A stretch of DNA of 64,000 bases, taken from assembly GCA_020152595.1 (NCBI GenBank), contig JAIGNY010002050.1:1302001-1366000 (forward strand), written 5' to 3'. The stretch comes from Chiridota heheva. Its lineage: Eukaryota; Echinodermata; Holothuroidea; Apodida; Chiridotidae. Made by a program: the position numbers and the translations under genes. Shown in pieces: positions 22,795 to 36,513 of this stretch. Positions within the stretch are counted from its first letter, which is position 1, and each line of letters opens with the position of its first letter. The notes under the pieces were generated by a model. It saw nothing but the letters and a program-made list of their open reading frames with translations, was not told where the DNA came from and did not search any database.

Positions 22795-23925
22795 CACTTC
22801 CGGTTTTGGGGTATCCTCACAATCTGTTGAGGATTTTGTAAACGATCAGTGCCCATATGCGACGGAACGTTGATATTTCCGAATTAACAATGAAAAGACT
22901 GATGGCTCTGAAACTTGGGGGGTGGGTAGAGAATATAAACAAGAACAATATAAATAATTTTTGTAATGACGTCACTTCCGGCTTGGTAGAAATCGCGATT
23001 TTCTGTGTGACGCCACCTAAAAATACATTTTTGAAAGGAAACACAGGAAATCTTTGAAACTTTGGTTATTACAAGTTTATATGAAGAAAATGATTTTTAC
23101 AAAGTTTGGGGTTCCTGTGACGTCATCTTAATGGGTCAAAATGGGGTCAAATTTGGTAATATTTCAAATTCCCTTCAAAAAATTAATTTGGGGGTGAAAA
23201 TTGTTTCTGACGATGTAAAAATAACAAAAGTAGTTTTTTTTCACCACACGATGGCGTATAACAAAATGGCGACCAATTCAAATTGAGCTTTTTCCACCTT
23301 TTTGTCTGAAAAATGATATTTCGGAAATAACTTTTGATCCAAAGACAGCATAGTCTTCCAACTTCAACAGATTGATAGGAAGCGTACTGTGACTTTGAAT
23401 TTCATAAAAAAATTGTGTTGGTGACGTCACTTCCGGTTTAAATGACATTTATAGAAATTCATTACAACGTTGATTTCAAAAATACTACGCAATGCAAGGA
23501 CTTTATATTTATACGAGTGATAAAGGGGATAATTCTGAGCAGCATATATGTCGAATTTTGTTTGGTACCCCTTCAACCGGAAGTGACGTCACAAAAGGTA
23601 CCCAAGCTGGTATCTCCTATTGCGAAATAATATTTTCAATTTTTTTTACAATTACTAACAAGTGGGACTCTCTAGTATTTGTACATTAAAAAATATTCTC
23701 TTCGAATACACAAAAACAATATGGCGGACATTCTAAAAAGTATAAAAAGTACCATTAAACTGGCTCCTATTCTTAGTAGAAAGCTCGTTTAGGAATTTAA
23801 TAAGCAAATTTGAACGGACAATCAAAAGTCATTTTCATTGATGTATCATTTATAAACGTTGAAACAACTTTAAATTCTAGCCTGAGACCCCCTGCATTGT
23901 TTTGACCGGAAGTAATAAGAAAACA
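22795..23925. promoter_or_regulatory. Cluster of CRE plus ETS-like composite sites, possibly a dispersed repeat
   Basis: TGACGTCACTTCCGG occurs at 22,967-22,981 and 23,422-23,436 on the plus strand and inverted at 23,577-23,591. A CRE alone lies at 23,118-23,125, and ETS-like CACTTCCGG or CCGGAAGT at about 22,797 and 23,912. The perfect CRE palindrome directly fused to an ETS core three times in 625 bp is not expected by chance in AT-rich DNA. No gene start is recognised beside it. Confidence 0.5.
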
Positions 23926-24873
23926 GTATTTTTAACGCTTATTGACTTAAAAATTGTAGCTTTTTAGAAACGTCTTTGAACGAAGAGTAGAATGGCGCAA
24001 TGTTTGTTTAATTTAGGTTGGTCAGTTTAAAAACAAACCCATCTTAAACTTGGCACAGACGGGTGTAAACAGTGCCCTCTAATGTGTATATCTAAAGCAC
24101 AAGAAATTTTTGTAATACTTGAGTACGGGCGTTGTGACGTATTTAAACTTATTAAAGAGCCCAACCAGCAACAACAAGAACAACGCGGTGATGAACGAAG
24201 GCTAGAGAGTAGAACTTGAAGAAGACAAAAACTACTAAGCGGGTCTACCAAAAGCTGAGAAAATGGTCACTGATGGTGAGGAAAAAAAATCATTTTGTAA
24301 CATTTATGAGTTTAGGAGTCTTTGTTGCGATCTGATCAAATGTAGGCCTATTTCGCAGAAGAACAACTTGGCCTAATGTTACAGCCTAACGACGTATTCG
24401 AGACTGAATTCTGCAGACTGTAGGAAGTAGGCCTAGGCCTAATATTAAAACTATATCGAGTTAAAGCCTGTTAGTGTTAAGTATTTATATCTTTTGTGTT
24501 CCTGATGTGGAGTAATTCCTTATGTTGTATTGTATTTGGCACTGCAGTCTCAGGTCAAACTTAAGACGAATAGCATTATAAATTAATACAGGCAGTCAGT
24601 TACTAACGACGTAATGTTAGTCGTTCTGGAGTTGTCTTTAATTAGGGTGGATCCCTGTACAAGACCAAGGACTTACTTCACTTTCTCCAACTGGAGGAGT
24701 CGTAAGGCCTGACGTTAATTATACTAGTCATAGACTTAGGGAAAAACCTAGCATTTTGATAGGTTTTTAGTTTTACAAATACATTTATGGTGCTTAGAGA
24801 AAAATCTGGTAAGTCCAATAATGGCAGCAGTGGCACTCAAGACCTAGGCCTAACAAAGTTTGCTGATACAAAA

Positions 24874-25066
24874 CGTATAGAATTGAATAACATCGTGAAC
24901 TAAGTATATTCCCTCCTAATACCGTAGACAGTTTTAGCTGTCGCATAAGCCCCATATAATTCACGCATAAGCCCTGTATAAGCCAGGTAGACACTCCACG
25001 CAGAGTCACGTATAACCCACCCCACAAAATATAATCCCTGTATAAGTTTTTAAGCATAAATGCGTG
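24874..25066 (-). repeat. Left copy of a 190-bp inverted repeat pair
   Basis: Its inverse matches 34,317-34,495 along most of its length. A 44-bp core (24,917-24,960) is identical to 34,409-34,452 inverted. The repeat itself is rich in the word ataagcc. Confidence 0.88.
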
Positions 25067-25079
25067 TAATTCCTTCATA

Positions 25080-27660
25080 CATTAATTTTCGAAAAAGCAG
25101 AAACCTAACCACACACATACACCACCGATTAACTGCATACACCCTGGCGATAGCCCGTTGTAGTGTTTGCACCGGGTTTAATAATCCGACCGGGTACTCG
25201 ACCTGCATTATCGGCTGGGTATCTGATGCACCGACAAAGCCGTTGCAATATTTTTTGCGGAAGTAGTAATTAGTATGTGTGTTAAAATCTAACAGGGTAC
25301 CTTGTAAAATCTTGTGATATTTCTTATTTTTTTAAATCGTACACTTGTTTTTGTCAATAAAGAAACAGAATATAAATGTTTCTTGTCTCTTTTATTTACC
25401 CGTTTCCAAAAAACACCGTAAAATGATAAAATACGCACTTCCTCGAATTTCATGGGATGGGTCACTTGGTATTCTGGAATATTTAATACTGTACACGATT
25501 CCACCTCATTAACACTATGCTGGAAATTACTGACTGATTCCACGATTCTGTTACGTGCATGCTCCGTAACAATTTCATTTGAACACAACTTATGATTGGT
25601 TCATTATAGGTGTTGCAAATTTTTTCAGCAAATAGCAGACACGCTTTCAAAACAGTTTGGTAATGTACAATTGCAATGTATTTTTTCTACAGCATACTAC
25701 ACACACACTGCTTGTTGTGCACTGGTTTGGATATTTTTTTAAATGATTTTTTCTGTACTTTTCTTTAGTGTTTTACTATTACTGTATACTGTATGGAACT
25801 ATTTATTACAAAGTTTTTGACAACATTTCTCAATATTTTTGTGGACATATTTCAGAAGTTGAAATTTTACCCAACTGTTTCAAATACTATATATTTCAAA
25901 GTAAAACATGGAAATCTCAGTAAGTTAATCTTGTTTGTTTTTATTTCGCAGATCCTTTTTATTTTGCTTATCATTTTAGTTTTAGTTTATGTTAATTTAT
26001 TCAATTTTCATTTTACGATTGATAAAAAATGGCAGTGCCTGCCCCAATTGTGGTGAAGCAAGTTACGTTGGGGCATGGTTCCTTACTATTCAGGTTGTAA
26101 TTTTGTTGTTGAACTTATTAAAAATAAGAACTTATTGAAAATATATATTGATCGTAAATCTTTGTGGTACAAATCTGCATTGTCGCTACCAATTTATTGT
26201 GGGCTGAACTGTGTCCTTTGAAAAGACACGGGAAATGAAATACTTAATTTTGCTTAAAACGGCAATTTGCAATAAAGGTATTATCTGAACTAAAGATGAT
26301 TGAGTAAAATTTGTAAGTTTGGTACGACTGTGCAGACGTTAATACACACAGTAGACCGAGTATTTGATGTACTTTACCTACCATGTATACCATGTCCTTT
26401 CCCGGCTCCATGCAGGTTTATAATTTTTTGAATGCTTATAAAAAGAGACATTAAACAAACCTGCAGACAAAGGATGGTTTCAATATCTTAACAGATAAAC
26501 CCCAAAAGCGTCATGACAATGAATGCACATTGGGCCATTGTACCCAAATGAGAGAGACTGGGACATGTACATAGGTCCTATATTAGTCTGGTCTATACTA
26601 TAGTATTCACTTCATTAGTAGCCATCGAAATAAATCGTTCATGCATGGAACGGAAATACATCATCGATTCTGACAGTATTGCGCAGCAATTTATTTTAAT
26701 CCAGATAAGTGTTTAATAAACATCTGACCATTGGGTGGGAAACTGTGAATAAATAGAAGCAGGGATTGCCAAAAATGAAAACTAGGTCTGTAAGATGCCG
26801 AAAATCTTGGCGCTTTGCCCTTGGTCCTTATAAGATATCACAATGGTGTTTTTCAAAGATAAAAACATACTTTCCTTGCTTTGATACACAAACGTATTAC
26901 TTAAAGTTCTTTTCCTCTCAAAACCATTTATTTACAAATTTTGATTTGATCATGTATGTTTCGACTTAAATGTGTGTCATTTCCTTCCTTTTAAAAGTTC
27001 AACGCTATCTTAATTTTGAGATTCTTGTAACTTCTGATAAATTTTGGCATACATGTAACAACAACCTTGCAAAGTGATGCAGGCAATGCACAGGCAGACA
27101 GGGAAATGCATAATAATTGCACATTCCGGAGCAGTTAACGCAATTGCATGTCGATCGATAATTTTAAACTTTGAGTAGAAGAGCTCATTATTTAGCTCTA
27201 CACTACTGTGCCTGCCCTTTTCGCATATGGGCACAGGCTTGTGGGGGGTCTAGGTGATATATTTATGCTTTGTGACATTTATGTTTTATCAGCAAAAATA
27301 GTAATCAACCATCAAATATTATTTTTTGTAGGAAAAAACAAACATGATCACATAAGGAAGGATGTCCAAGTTTTTTTTTTCATTTTAATACGGCGTCGTT
27401 AGTGTAATAAACGTTCTGTTCATCATTTATTTCATTGTGAAACAGCAAAATGGCAGATATTTGGTCTAATCTTACCCCCTATGGTTTCTGTTTTGCAGCA
27501 TGTACACTGTAGGCCCTACTCCATGACAAGATCAATTTCTTGATTTTTCTTGTCGCTGCAGATTTAATTGTCCTGATTTGTTTTGCTCTCATGGGACAAT
27601 GGATATGGTTAGCATTTTTTGTGGTTGCCAGGACTGCTCTTTTGTGGATTATTTGTTGCC
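25080..27660. other. No recognisable feature
   Basis: AT-rich sequence with only short ORFs lacking family similarity or splice context. Confidence 0.5.
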
Positions 27661-27665
27661 TATCA

Positions 27666-27832
27666 GTGGCTTAAATCCATTCCCCATTGATGCTGGACAG
27701 AGCAGTGTAACTCATGAGTATTGTTCATGTGAGAAAATCATTAGATAATGGATTCAATCCGTTCATCATTAATGCTGGATGGAGCAGGGTTCTCACGAGT
27801 ATTGTTTATGTGAGAAAATCTATGGATAATGC
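27666..27832 (+). repeat. Tandem duplication, about 82-bp unit
   Basis: Both units contain gatgctgga(c/t), gagcag(t/g)gt, gagtattgtt(c/t)atgtg and agaaaatc followed by gataatg, with moderate divergence. Confidence 0.85.
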
Positions 27833-28021
27833 CTATTGTAGCTATTGTTTTGTTTTGGGAGGGTAGTTGGCAAAGTCTGCAGGGTTTCCATATTTAAGAA
27901 GTCTTCAAAAAGTTATGTTTCCCATAGCTTTGTATTAAAAAAATATGAATTGTTATTTTGAATATATTTGATCAGACTTGATAAAATAAAATGTGAAATA
28001 AATTATTCTTTGATCAAGTAT

Positions 28022-28207
28022 GCAGGGGCGGACTGACCAGACGGTCCATCGGTTAATAACCGATGCCGCTCCCCCCATCGTCCTAGTGCTTTCCAGTCCT
28101 ATCCCCTCACCCCAATTGAAAGAAAATTGGAGAAAATTTGGGTCACCCAGCCTCGTCTTGGAGCCCCTTAGGGGCACCTGACCGATGGAATTTTAATCCC
28201 CATCGGG
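28022..28207. repeat. Likely dispersed element starting CAGGGGCGGACTGACC
   Basis: The GC-rich block stands out from AT-rich surroundings and contains the near palindrome catcggttaataaccgatg at about 28,048. The word ccgatgg recurs near its right end. Termini and target-site duplication could not be fixed. Confidence 0.4.
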
Positions 28208-28258
28208 TAGAAGTACAGTTTAATCATGGTATAACTTAAAAGTTTAACATTATTTTTT

Positions 28259-28740
28259 TTACCATAACTGGCGAAAAGTAAAAACGTATATGACTCTTAA
28301 AAGACTCCATATAAAATAAATATGTGGATAGGTTTTATTTTCTGTAAGTGTATTTTCCACACAAAAATATTTGACGCTTAACATACATATGAAAAAATTA
28401 AGCCACACAAACAGAATAATATCACCTCCAAGATTATACAAGGATAATGATGTGAATATACTGAGATCGTTGCCCTTAATTTTGTACAGTGGTCCATCCA
28501 TCATGACTTTCTTTCAGCATAAATGGTGAAAAGTACACAAATTATGGCACTTAAAAGACTCCATACTAAAGCAAAAGTATGGCTTCTCTGTTATTGTATT
28601 TTCCCAAAAAATTCAATGGTTTATTGTAATATTTACATCATACAAAACACATTAAATATATCACCTCTGAGACTCTACAATGATGATATAAGTCCATGAC
28701 ATGTAAATCCGCAGCTTTATTCTTGCACGTTGGCCCTTGG
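28259..28740. repeat. Diverged tandem duplication, about 250-bp unit
   Basis: 28,259-28,500 and 28,518-28,740 share gcgaaaagta/gtgaaaagta, cttaaaagactccata, gtgtattttcc, atatcacctc and ttgcac/ttgtac followed by tggnccat/gttggccc. Confidence 0.75.
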
Positions 28741-28999
28741 TGAACGTTTGCCATGTCCTAGTGTTTTTCATATCTATAGGAGTTGTTATTTGTTTTCTTC
28801 TGGGCCTGGCGGACAGTGGGGGAGGCATGGAAGGGATTATCTCAGGCTCAGCTAACTATACCACTAGACATTTTTTTCCCAAAATTCCCCATTTTGAAGT
28901 TAACAAGAGAATAAATCTCTTATTTTTCTTACTACAGTATGAACTGTAAGGAAATTAAACAAAATCAAACTCAAAAAATCCACGCAAAAATAAAATAAA

Positions 29000-31650
29000 A
29001 TAATCAAACATCCGAAGGAAAATAACATCGAAACAGTCTAAAATATAAATGATATAACATAACTAGAAAGAAGCAAAAGAAAAACATAAGATTGGTCATG
29101 AATATTCATTTTTGATACTTGAAATATGAAATGTAAAGAAAATTAACAAAAAAGTCAAGAAATCTTGCCATGAATCATGCAGAAACTCATTAGGCCCTAC
29201 AGAAAACTTAAAGGCAAAGAGGCAAGCATGCTCAATCAACACTTGATAACAGTCGGACATTAAAGGTCCAAAACGTAATACAAGATAAAGTATACTTATT
29301 TCCTATAAAAAAGAAAAAGAAAAACATTAGATTTTCATGGAATACAAGATAAACCAACCATTTTTTAGGAGAAATACTTATGTAAGAATTTTAATTTTTA
29401 TTTCAGCTGCGATACAGGGCAGAGTATTGTGGTACAGGAGTAGTAGATCTGGTTCTGGAACTTTTTGCATTCAGTACATTGCCGTGCAGTACCATAAAAT
29501 GCTCTTTCAGTTAACATTAATATGGCTTATATTCACTAGTTCGAAGGGATTGTTCTTATAAATAAGTGACATTTTCAAGAATATTTATTCTACATGAGAT
29601 TGAAACCATAATTCTTAAATTAAATGTTTTTTCTAAGAAATTCATGCAGCTGTCACATAGTTACATGCGGAATATCGCAATGACCATGCAGGCCTAAGTT
29701 TAGTACAAAATACAACAGGTATGATAAGTCGTTACATTTGACTTCACCGTATCGTATAAGGTTAGGCCAGTTTTATCCTCCCTATTTTCTAATGCAGTTG
29801 TGAATTTATAATAGCCTCAAACAGTATAGGACATTCGGCTAATGTTGACTAACACTGAACAAATTGAATGCTTTTGACAATATTTTTAGTTGGTTATTGT
29901 ACGTACAGGGTAATGTAGCCTACCCGTTATTGATATTAAAACCATGACTTCACATTGTGTACAGATTTCTTGTTCACAAACAATCAATAAGTGTGGAGAA
30001 CTTGAGAAGCTTATATAAAAATCAAAGTTTCTCTACAAGTATAATCCAAATACTATCCCTATTCATACAAATCAATGTACTAAGTTAGTGGGTAATTTCA
30101 ATATTAGGTAACATTAACGTTAGAATTGACTATCTTAGGCTGCAGCCGAGCAGGGAAAATGTGGAATGTAATTTGGTTTCAACCTATAATTTTCTGTTGT
30201 AAGAACTTATACATGTACATTGTGATAATTTTTGCTACATTTAAATTATATGACAATAATGTACATTCAATGTATAATAATATCATGTGAATGTGAATTA
30301 GTGTCAAATGAAGAAAAACATGCAATGCCATCATGAATAGCTCGCGTTAACGACAAATTTGTTGTATATTACGCTGTGGCTAAAATTTCTTAAGACACAT
30401 GTTGTACCTGCGTTGTAAAATTTAGATATACATGTAGCATGTGAAATTTTATTCCAGAGTTTTTTATTAACTTGAAAATGTTACCGTGCTGATGAGATTG
30501 AAAGTTTTATTTCACACAAAAATGATTTAGAATTACTAAAAACAAAAAAATTAATGAAAGAAAAATGACACAACTACAAGACTAATGACCAAATGATTCA
30601 AGATGTCCATTCAAGGACTGTACATAAACACTAGGCAAGTACTACTGTATATAGTCAGTACTGTATATACATGAGCTGTACACTGTACGTGAAAGTTTTG
30701 ATGTTGTTTTGAATGCAGGCTGTCAATTATCAACGATATCATTAACTAGGTTTTTATTTTCCTCCTGTATTGTGTTGTATGTGTAAGATGGTGTATCGGT
30801 GAATTGATCACAATCTGCAAGTCAAAGTCGAGTTACTATACTGTAAAGACGTACTGTACATTGTAGGCGTGTTCGAGATCTGAATAGTATATTATTGTTG
30901 ACAATTGGTCAATGTTCACCAAAACCTCATGGAAGTTTGAATACAATAAACAAAAGTATTTATCTATTTTATTTTGGCATTATACAAGGATTGGGTAGGA
31001 ACTTTTCCTTAATTTTTTTAATGATAATAATAGTCTGATTTTTAAAGGTTTTTTGGTATTTTAAACGCAATTTTCATTCACTTTTAATGTTAACGCAGTG
31101 CCCTGTACATATATACGACGGTGAAATTTCAAAATACGCCGACAATTAAGGGCTTGTTGTACATGTAACAAAATATGCCAGACAAAAATTTATAACGCAA
31201 CCTCTGCCGTCATGTTCAAATTCATAAGTTTACAAGATGCAGTGTTAGGCCTAACGTTAAATACAGTCTTTGCACACTTAGTCCACATAGTAACGTGATC
31301 ATGTTGCCTGCTTTGCTAAATATCTAGATTGTATAGTGTGTAGTGCATGTGGTGTATAGCATACAATGATGTTGTGACTTAAAACACAATCTACTGCAGC
31401 AAAGTTAAACTTAACTAAATAACGACTATTAGTTTATAGCTTTTTTAAACTGATGAACAATAAAAAGAGAAGGCAATGAGGGAGGAATGCCTTGTTTTTT
31501 TTTCTTTTTCTTTTCCAGATTGGTGTTATTTTAAAAATGTAAATTCATTCTTATCGATCTACAATTGAAAGACACACAAGCTTTTATTTTTGCATATTTA
31601 ACTTTTCTTTTATTAACTATAAACCTGTTTTTACCCATGATGATTACTTG
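29000..31650. other. No recognisable feature
   Basis: AT-rich DNA. ORFs are short, with no motifs. Several palindromic acatgt words occur but no consistent array. Confidence 0.5.
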
Positions 31651-31714
31651 ATGACATGGAGTCACAAAATTATTGGCATTCAGTTAGTCTTATGCCGGCC
31701 ATCCACAGTTTTTC

Positions 31715-31870
31715 CTGAAATTTCCTCAGAAATGTTAAAGTTTTCGGGAATTCCTCAGAAAATGTTAAAGTTTCTTCAGAGTTCTCAGAAAAAGTTAAAG
31801 TTTTTTCAGATATCTTCATGGAAGGTTAGAATTTCCTTACAAAATGTTAGAGTTTTTCAGAGACACTTAA
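31715..31870. repeat. Degenerate minisatellite of about 33 bp
   Basis: Five loose copies of cctcagaaaatgttaaagtt with variable spacing. Confidence 0.7.
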
Positions 31871-32036
31871 AATAGGTTGAAGGATAGTTTCCTTAAAAAG
31901 TCTACAAAACATTTAATATTTCCTTAGGAGATATACTGTAAGGTGATATAATTTTCCAATATTCTTCAGAGATCCTCAAGCATATCTCTCGTAGCACTGG
32001 AGATTTAAAATCATTAAAATTCTTCAAAATATTTGG

Positions 32037-32395
32037 GCACCAACGGTTGTAGCAGGCATGATTATTAAACTCCACCTTCATTATTGTGGTCATTTGCATA
32101 AAGTTGCTATGAACTGACAAGACTTTTTGATTTAGTATGCTTTAGCATTAGTCAGGGAGTGTGACAGGATGTAACTACATATGGAATAAGGAAGGACGCC
32201 TTATGGGACATGGATGGGGGCCATGCAGGACATAGGATGAAATATATACCATGTGGTATGCACCAAGGGCTATTTCAGGCATGATTGTTTAACTTCGCCT
32301 TTTTTTCTTATTCAACAGTTCATTTGCATATAAGTTATAAGTGACAGACTTTAATACATATTGTGCTCAATCATGGACTGTGATAGTTACATGTA
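32037..32395 (+). repeat. Tandem duplication, about 230-bp unit
   Basis: caccaacggttgtagcaggc and on to tcatttgcataaagtt (32,037-32,105) recurs diverged at 32,266-32,335, including gcatgattgtttaac and catttgcatataagtt. The following gacaagact/gacagactt also repeats. The second copy borders the main 24-bp satellite. Confidence 0.75.
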
Positions 32396-33590
32396 CTGTA
32401 GGATGAGACTTTTTATGGAGCCTATGGGATGTCATATGGGACATGGAGTGGGATGCCATGTGGGACATTTGTCGAGTGCCATGTGGAAGAGGGTGGGATG
32501 CCATGTAGGATATATGGTGGAATGCAATGCGGGTCATAGGGTGGAATGCCATGTGGGACATGGGATGTCATGTGGGACATGGGGTGGGATGCCACAAGTA
32601 ACACAGAGTGTGATATAGGTTGGAATGTCATGTGTAAACATAAGGTAGGAGGCTATGGGGACATGGGATGTAATGCCATGTGGGACATAATTAGAATGTC
32701 ATTGGGACATTAGGAGGGATACCATGTGGAACATATGGTGGGATCCAATGTGGGATTTAGGTGTGATGCCATTTTGGACATAGGGTGGGATGCCATGTGG
32801 GATATATAGTGGATTGCCACTCTTTCAGGAGATATGTCATGTGGGACACAGGGTGGGATGTCATGTGGGACATAAAAAGGGATGCCATGTGGGAGATATG
32901 CTTGGAATAATGTGGGACATAAGATGGGATCCATGTGGGTCATAGGGTGGGATGCCATCTGGGTCATAGGGTGAGATGCCATGTGGGACATATGGTGGAA
33001 TGCCATGTAGGACATATTATTGTATGGTGGAATGCCATGTGGGACATGGGGTGGGATGCCATGTGGGTCATAGGGTGAGATGCCATGTGGGACATATGGT
33101 GGAATTCCATGTAGGACATATTATTGTATGGTGAAATGCTATGTGGGACATAGGGTGGGATGCCATGTGGGTCATGGGGTGAGATGCCATGTGGGACATA
33201 TGGTGGAATGCCATGTAGGACATATTATTGTATGGTGGAATGCCATGTGGCACAATGAATGGGATAGGATGTCATGTGGAACATGAGGTGTGATGTAATT
33301 TGGGACATGGGATGGGACCCATGTGGGACATAGGGTGGGATGCCATGTGGGTCATAGGGTGGGATGCCATGTGGGTCATAGGGTGGGATGCCATGTGGGA
33401 TATATAGTGGATTGCCACGTGGGACATATGGTGGAATGCAATGATGGACATTGTGGAATGCCATGTAAGAGATATGGTGGAATGCCATGTGGGACAAGGG
33501 ATGGGATGGGATGTCATATGGGACATGGGGTGGGATGCCATGTGGGTCATACTGTACATGTAGGATGCCATGTGTGTCATTTATTTTGAG
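32163..33590. repeat. 24-bp satellite array, about 1.4 kb
   Basis: Units of 24 bp centred on gggtgggatgccatgtggga, with higher-order blocks of about 120 bp marked by acatattattgtatggtg at about 33,012, 33,116 and 33,221. Homogeneity rises to the right. ORFs in several frames on both strands are by-products of a period divisible by three. Confidence 0.95.
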
Positions 33591-33984
33591 ATACAAAGGG
33601 AAAGAGGCCTATAGCATGAGTGCAGGTGGGGGTGTACCAACTACTATCTTCTTTTTTTTAAGGGCAAGAAGGCAATGCATTAAGATAAAGTTAATATTAT
33701 TAAAACAATTTAAATAAAAATGTCCAGTACAATCAATTAGGCCTGTTAAAAAATCGAACAATATTTCACACTAATATTAAGATTCTTATCTTTGTCACTA
33801 CTGCTGAAATGACCTTCGAAGTTAGGCGTTTTTTGGCTAAAAATCTCGAAGGAAATGATATTAAAGATAAGCATACGTTTTTAGAATATTTGATCTACAT
33901 GAGAATAAAACACGAAAAGTTGAATTGCACGTTTTCCCATAAGAAATTCGTGGAACAGTCACGTTGTCTTAGGCCAAAATTGGA

Positions 33985-34107
33985 ACGACATGACAGCACT
34001 GGGCATACTATAGTAGACAAAGTTCTGTGTATAAACCCAAAATAAGAATGACATTACAGCACTGGGCATACTATAGTATACAAAGTTCAGTGTATAAACC
34101 CAAATAG
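33985..34107 (+). repeat. Two-copy tandem repeat, about 62 bp
   Basis: cagcactgggcatactatag followed by ta(g/t)acaaagttc(t/a)gtgtataaaccc occurs at 33,994 and 34,057. Confidence 0.93.
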
Positions 34108-34316
34108 GATTTAACATTAGGCCTGCTGTATTGAACTAGAGATTAAAGTTTTAACTACTGTACATGAGAAATGGAACAGAATATGCTTAAAAATTGTCAG
34201 TAACCTAATGAGAAATATTATACTCTAGGCCAAAGTTAGAATTACGTTAGTAACCTTTTACCAATATTGCAGTAATTTTCTCATGAATCAATGTAAGATG
34301 GATTATATGGGGAAAA

Positions 34317-34495
34317 CATGCATTTACGCTTATAAGCTTATGCGGGATTATGTTTTGTGGGGCGAATCATATGTGACTGCGTGAATTGTCTACGGGGCTT
34401 ATGTAAGGATTATATGGGGCTTATGCGACAGCTAAAACTGTCTACGGTATTACGAGGGAATATACTAGTTACATGGTGTTATTCGATGCTATACG
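34317..34495 (+). repeat. Right copy of the 190-bp inverted repeat pair
   Basis: Inverse of 24,874-25,066; the interval between them is about 9.25 kb. Short ORFs in both copies give the same YMGLMRQLKLSTVL peptide. This only reflects the shared DNA and is not evidence of coding. Confidence 0.88.
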
Positions 34496-34499
34496 TTTT

Positions 34500-36480
34500 G
34501 CATGCGTTAGTTATACATGTACATGTACGTGAGCAGTACTGTATATGCATGTAGCCAAAATCTTTAGTGGGCAGGATCTGTTTTTCTAGTTTTTGTAGCT
34601 CATGTTTCTCATGGCCCATGAATCAAGTTTGCTCTGCATGGGGAAAAATTGACAGGCCTATGATAACACTTCTGTACGAAACGCAATATGCATTCTGAGA
34701 TGCGTTGCGTGCAATATTTCTTAGCTTGTGGATTTTAATTTATATTTCCACAAATGAACAATTTTGACTGACCATTGGGACCTATGTGAAGTGTTCTCGT
34801 AGGGGTTGTTTTCCCATGGGGTATGTGAAATATTTTCACTACTTTCTCCTCAAATTAGCAAAATCGAACTAAAAAGAAAGAGTGTTGTTTATTATTTCGG
34901 ACTGACTAAACACACGGACAGACAGTCAAGGGGGACCCTTCTAACCTGCTAGGGATTGCGTTTGATGATGAGGGGTTTTAGTTCGGAAATGAGTTTTGTA
35001 TCTTGAAGTTTTTGAGTAATTTTCGCTTAAACGAGTTTATTTTTCTGAAGTTTTGACTGAGTTTGTTTTGTTTTTGCTGTGACAATAATGTTAGCTAGGT
35101 GCCTGTAACGTACTCCGCAACTTCTTGGTCATTAACATTTAACAACCAAGTCACGTGCGGTAGCTGTACACACATGATATTTCGCTTTCCACCTTTGTTG
35201 AATACAAAAAGATGGTGAAAATAATCTTATGGTCAGGGCATAGCCGAGCAACTGTGACTGTTATATTAAAGATACCAACATATTATTCTGGTTGAGAATG
35301 CGGGAGGTATTGCAGGATGAATAGTTATTATTGTAACAAAGGCTCTGAGAGTAGTGAGATGTTGAGTTCTGCATGCGTTACGTCGTGAAATCTTGAGGAT
35401 AGAAAACACTTTTGTTATCGCAAGATTTTGCGAACCAAGTTTAGGTTCTTGAAATCTCATATAAGTCAAGTTGGCTAACATGCCTTACATAAGGTCACCT
35501 TTTAATTCATCTAAAAATTTGCATAAGATATGCAAATTGTGCCTGAGATTTAAAAATGCTGTAAAATGGCCAAAGTTGAACCTATCTGGATGAGCAAACT
35601 TATACTACTTACTCTTGCTCCCACCTGGCATACATTTACTGTACATCTCATTATTCTCTATAAATGTCATGTTGTATTGTTAAAATGTATCATCTTTAAC
35701 ACTATTTTACCTTCACGATTGACATGCCCGTATTAAAGTTTATAGTCAATGGATCAATTATAATTTCTTCATGTTGATAACGCAGCAACACGTTCATGAT
35801 AAATTTCTTAAGCATATCTTCTGTAATGATTATTTTAGACAGATCATGCAATTCTTGTTGTAGATCACACTCTACTCTCAAAAAGAAATTAAGTTTTCAA
35901 TTAATGACTCATCAAAGTTAGGTGTTTTGCATACATGCATAATTTATTTGTGATGTATGATTGGGGGAACTGATGAAAATTGTATCGTTACTTTTTAAAT
36001 ACTTTCCTAAATTGTAAGCAAAGGTATGTGTGAGTGAAAATTATGGATTGATAGTAACAGTTAGATATTAGTGAAGGGTGTGGTAAAGATTATAAAGTAT
36101 CCTTCAAGTTATGTTGGTGGAGGATTAAAATACAATGGGTCATAAAGCAGATTAGAGATTACTTACAAGGGAAGGTTAAAATATTTGTAAAATCATTTTG
36201 CAACCAATTGTGACATATTTTGATGTTCATATGCTTTTTATTTTTTTGATCTTGTTGCTCCCCCATTCCATATACCTGTAAATTAAAACTCAAATCTACA
36301 AATTACAAATTTTGAAGAAGGAATAAAGGAAATGGAGGAAACAGAATAATGCAGGTACTCTGACATTTGCTATCAAAGTGGTGACAAATTTCAAAATGTC
36401 AGTCAATCTGTTGATTGATTAATCAATCAATATCTCTCTTCTCTATTTTTCATGTCGTCATCTCATCAGCTAGCAATAGG
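34500..36480. other. No recognisable feature
   Basis: AT-rich sequence without coding motifs or arrays. Confidence 0.5.
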
Positions 36481-36513
36481 TCGGGTAATTTTGTGTTCTG
36501 AGGTGCAGCTTAC

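Noticed and set aside
32361..33596. Overlapping His/Met/Gly-rich ORFs on both strands
   Set aside because: The 24-bp period keeps all frames open; no start or splice context.
34357..34554. Conserved peptide shared by ORFs at 24.8-25.1 and 34.4 kb
   Set aside because: Explained by the inverted DNA repeat; stops interrupt all longer frames.
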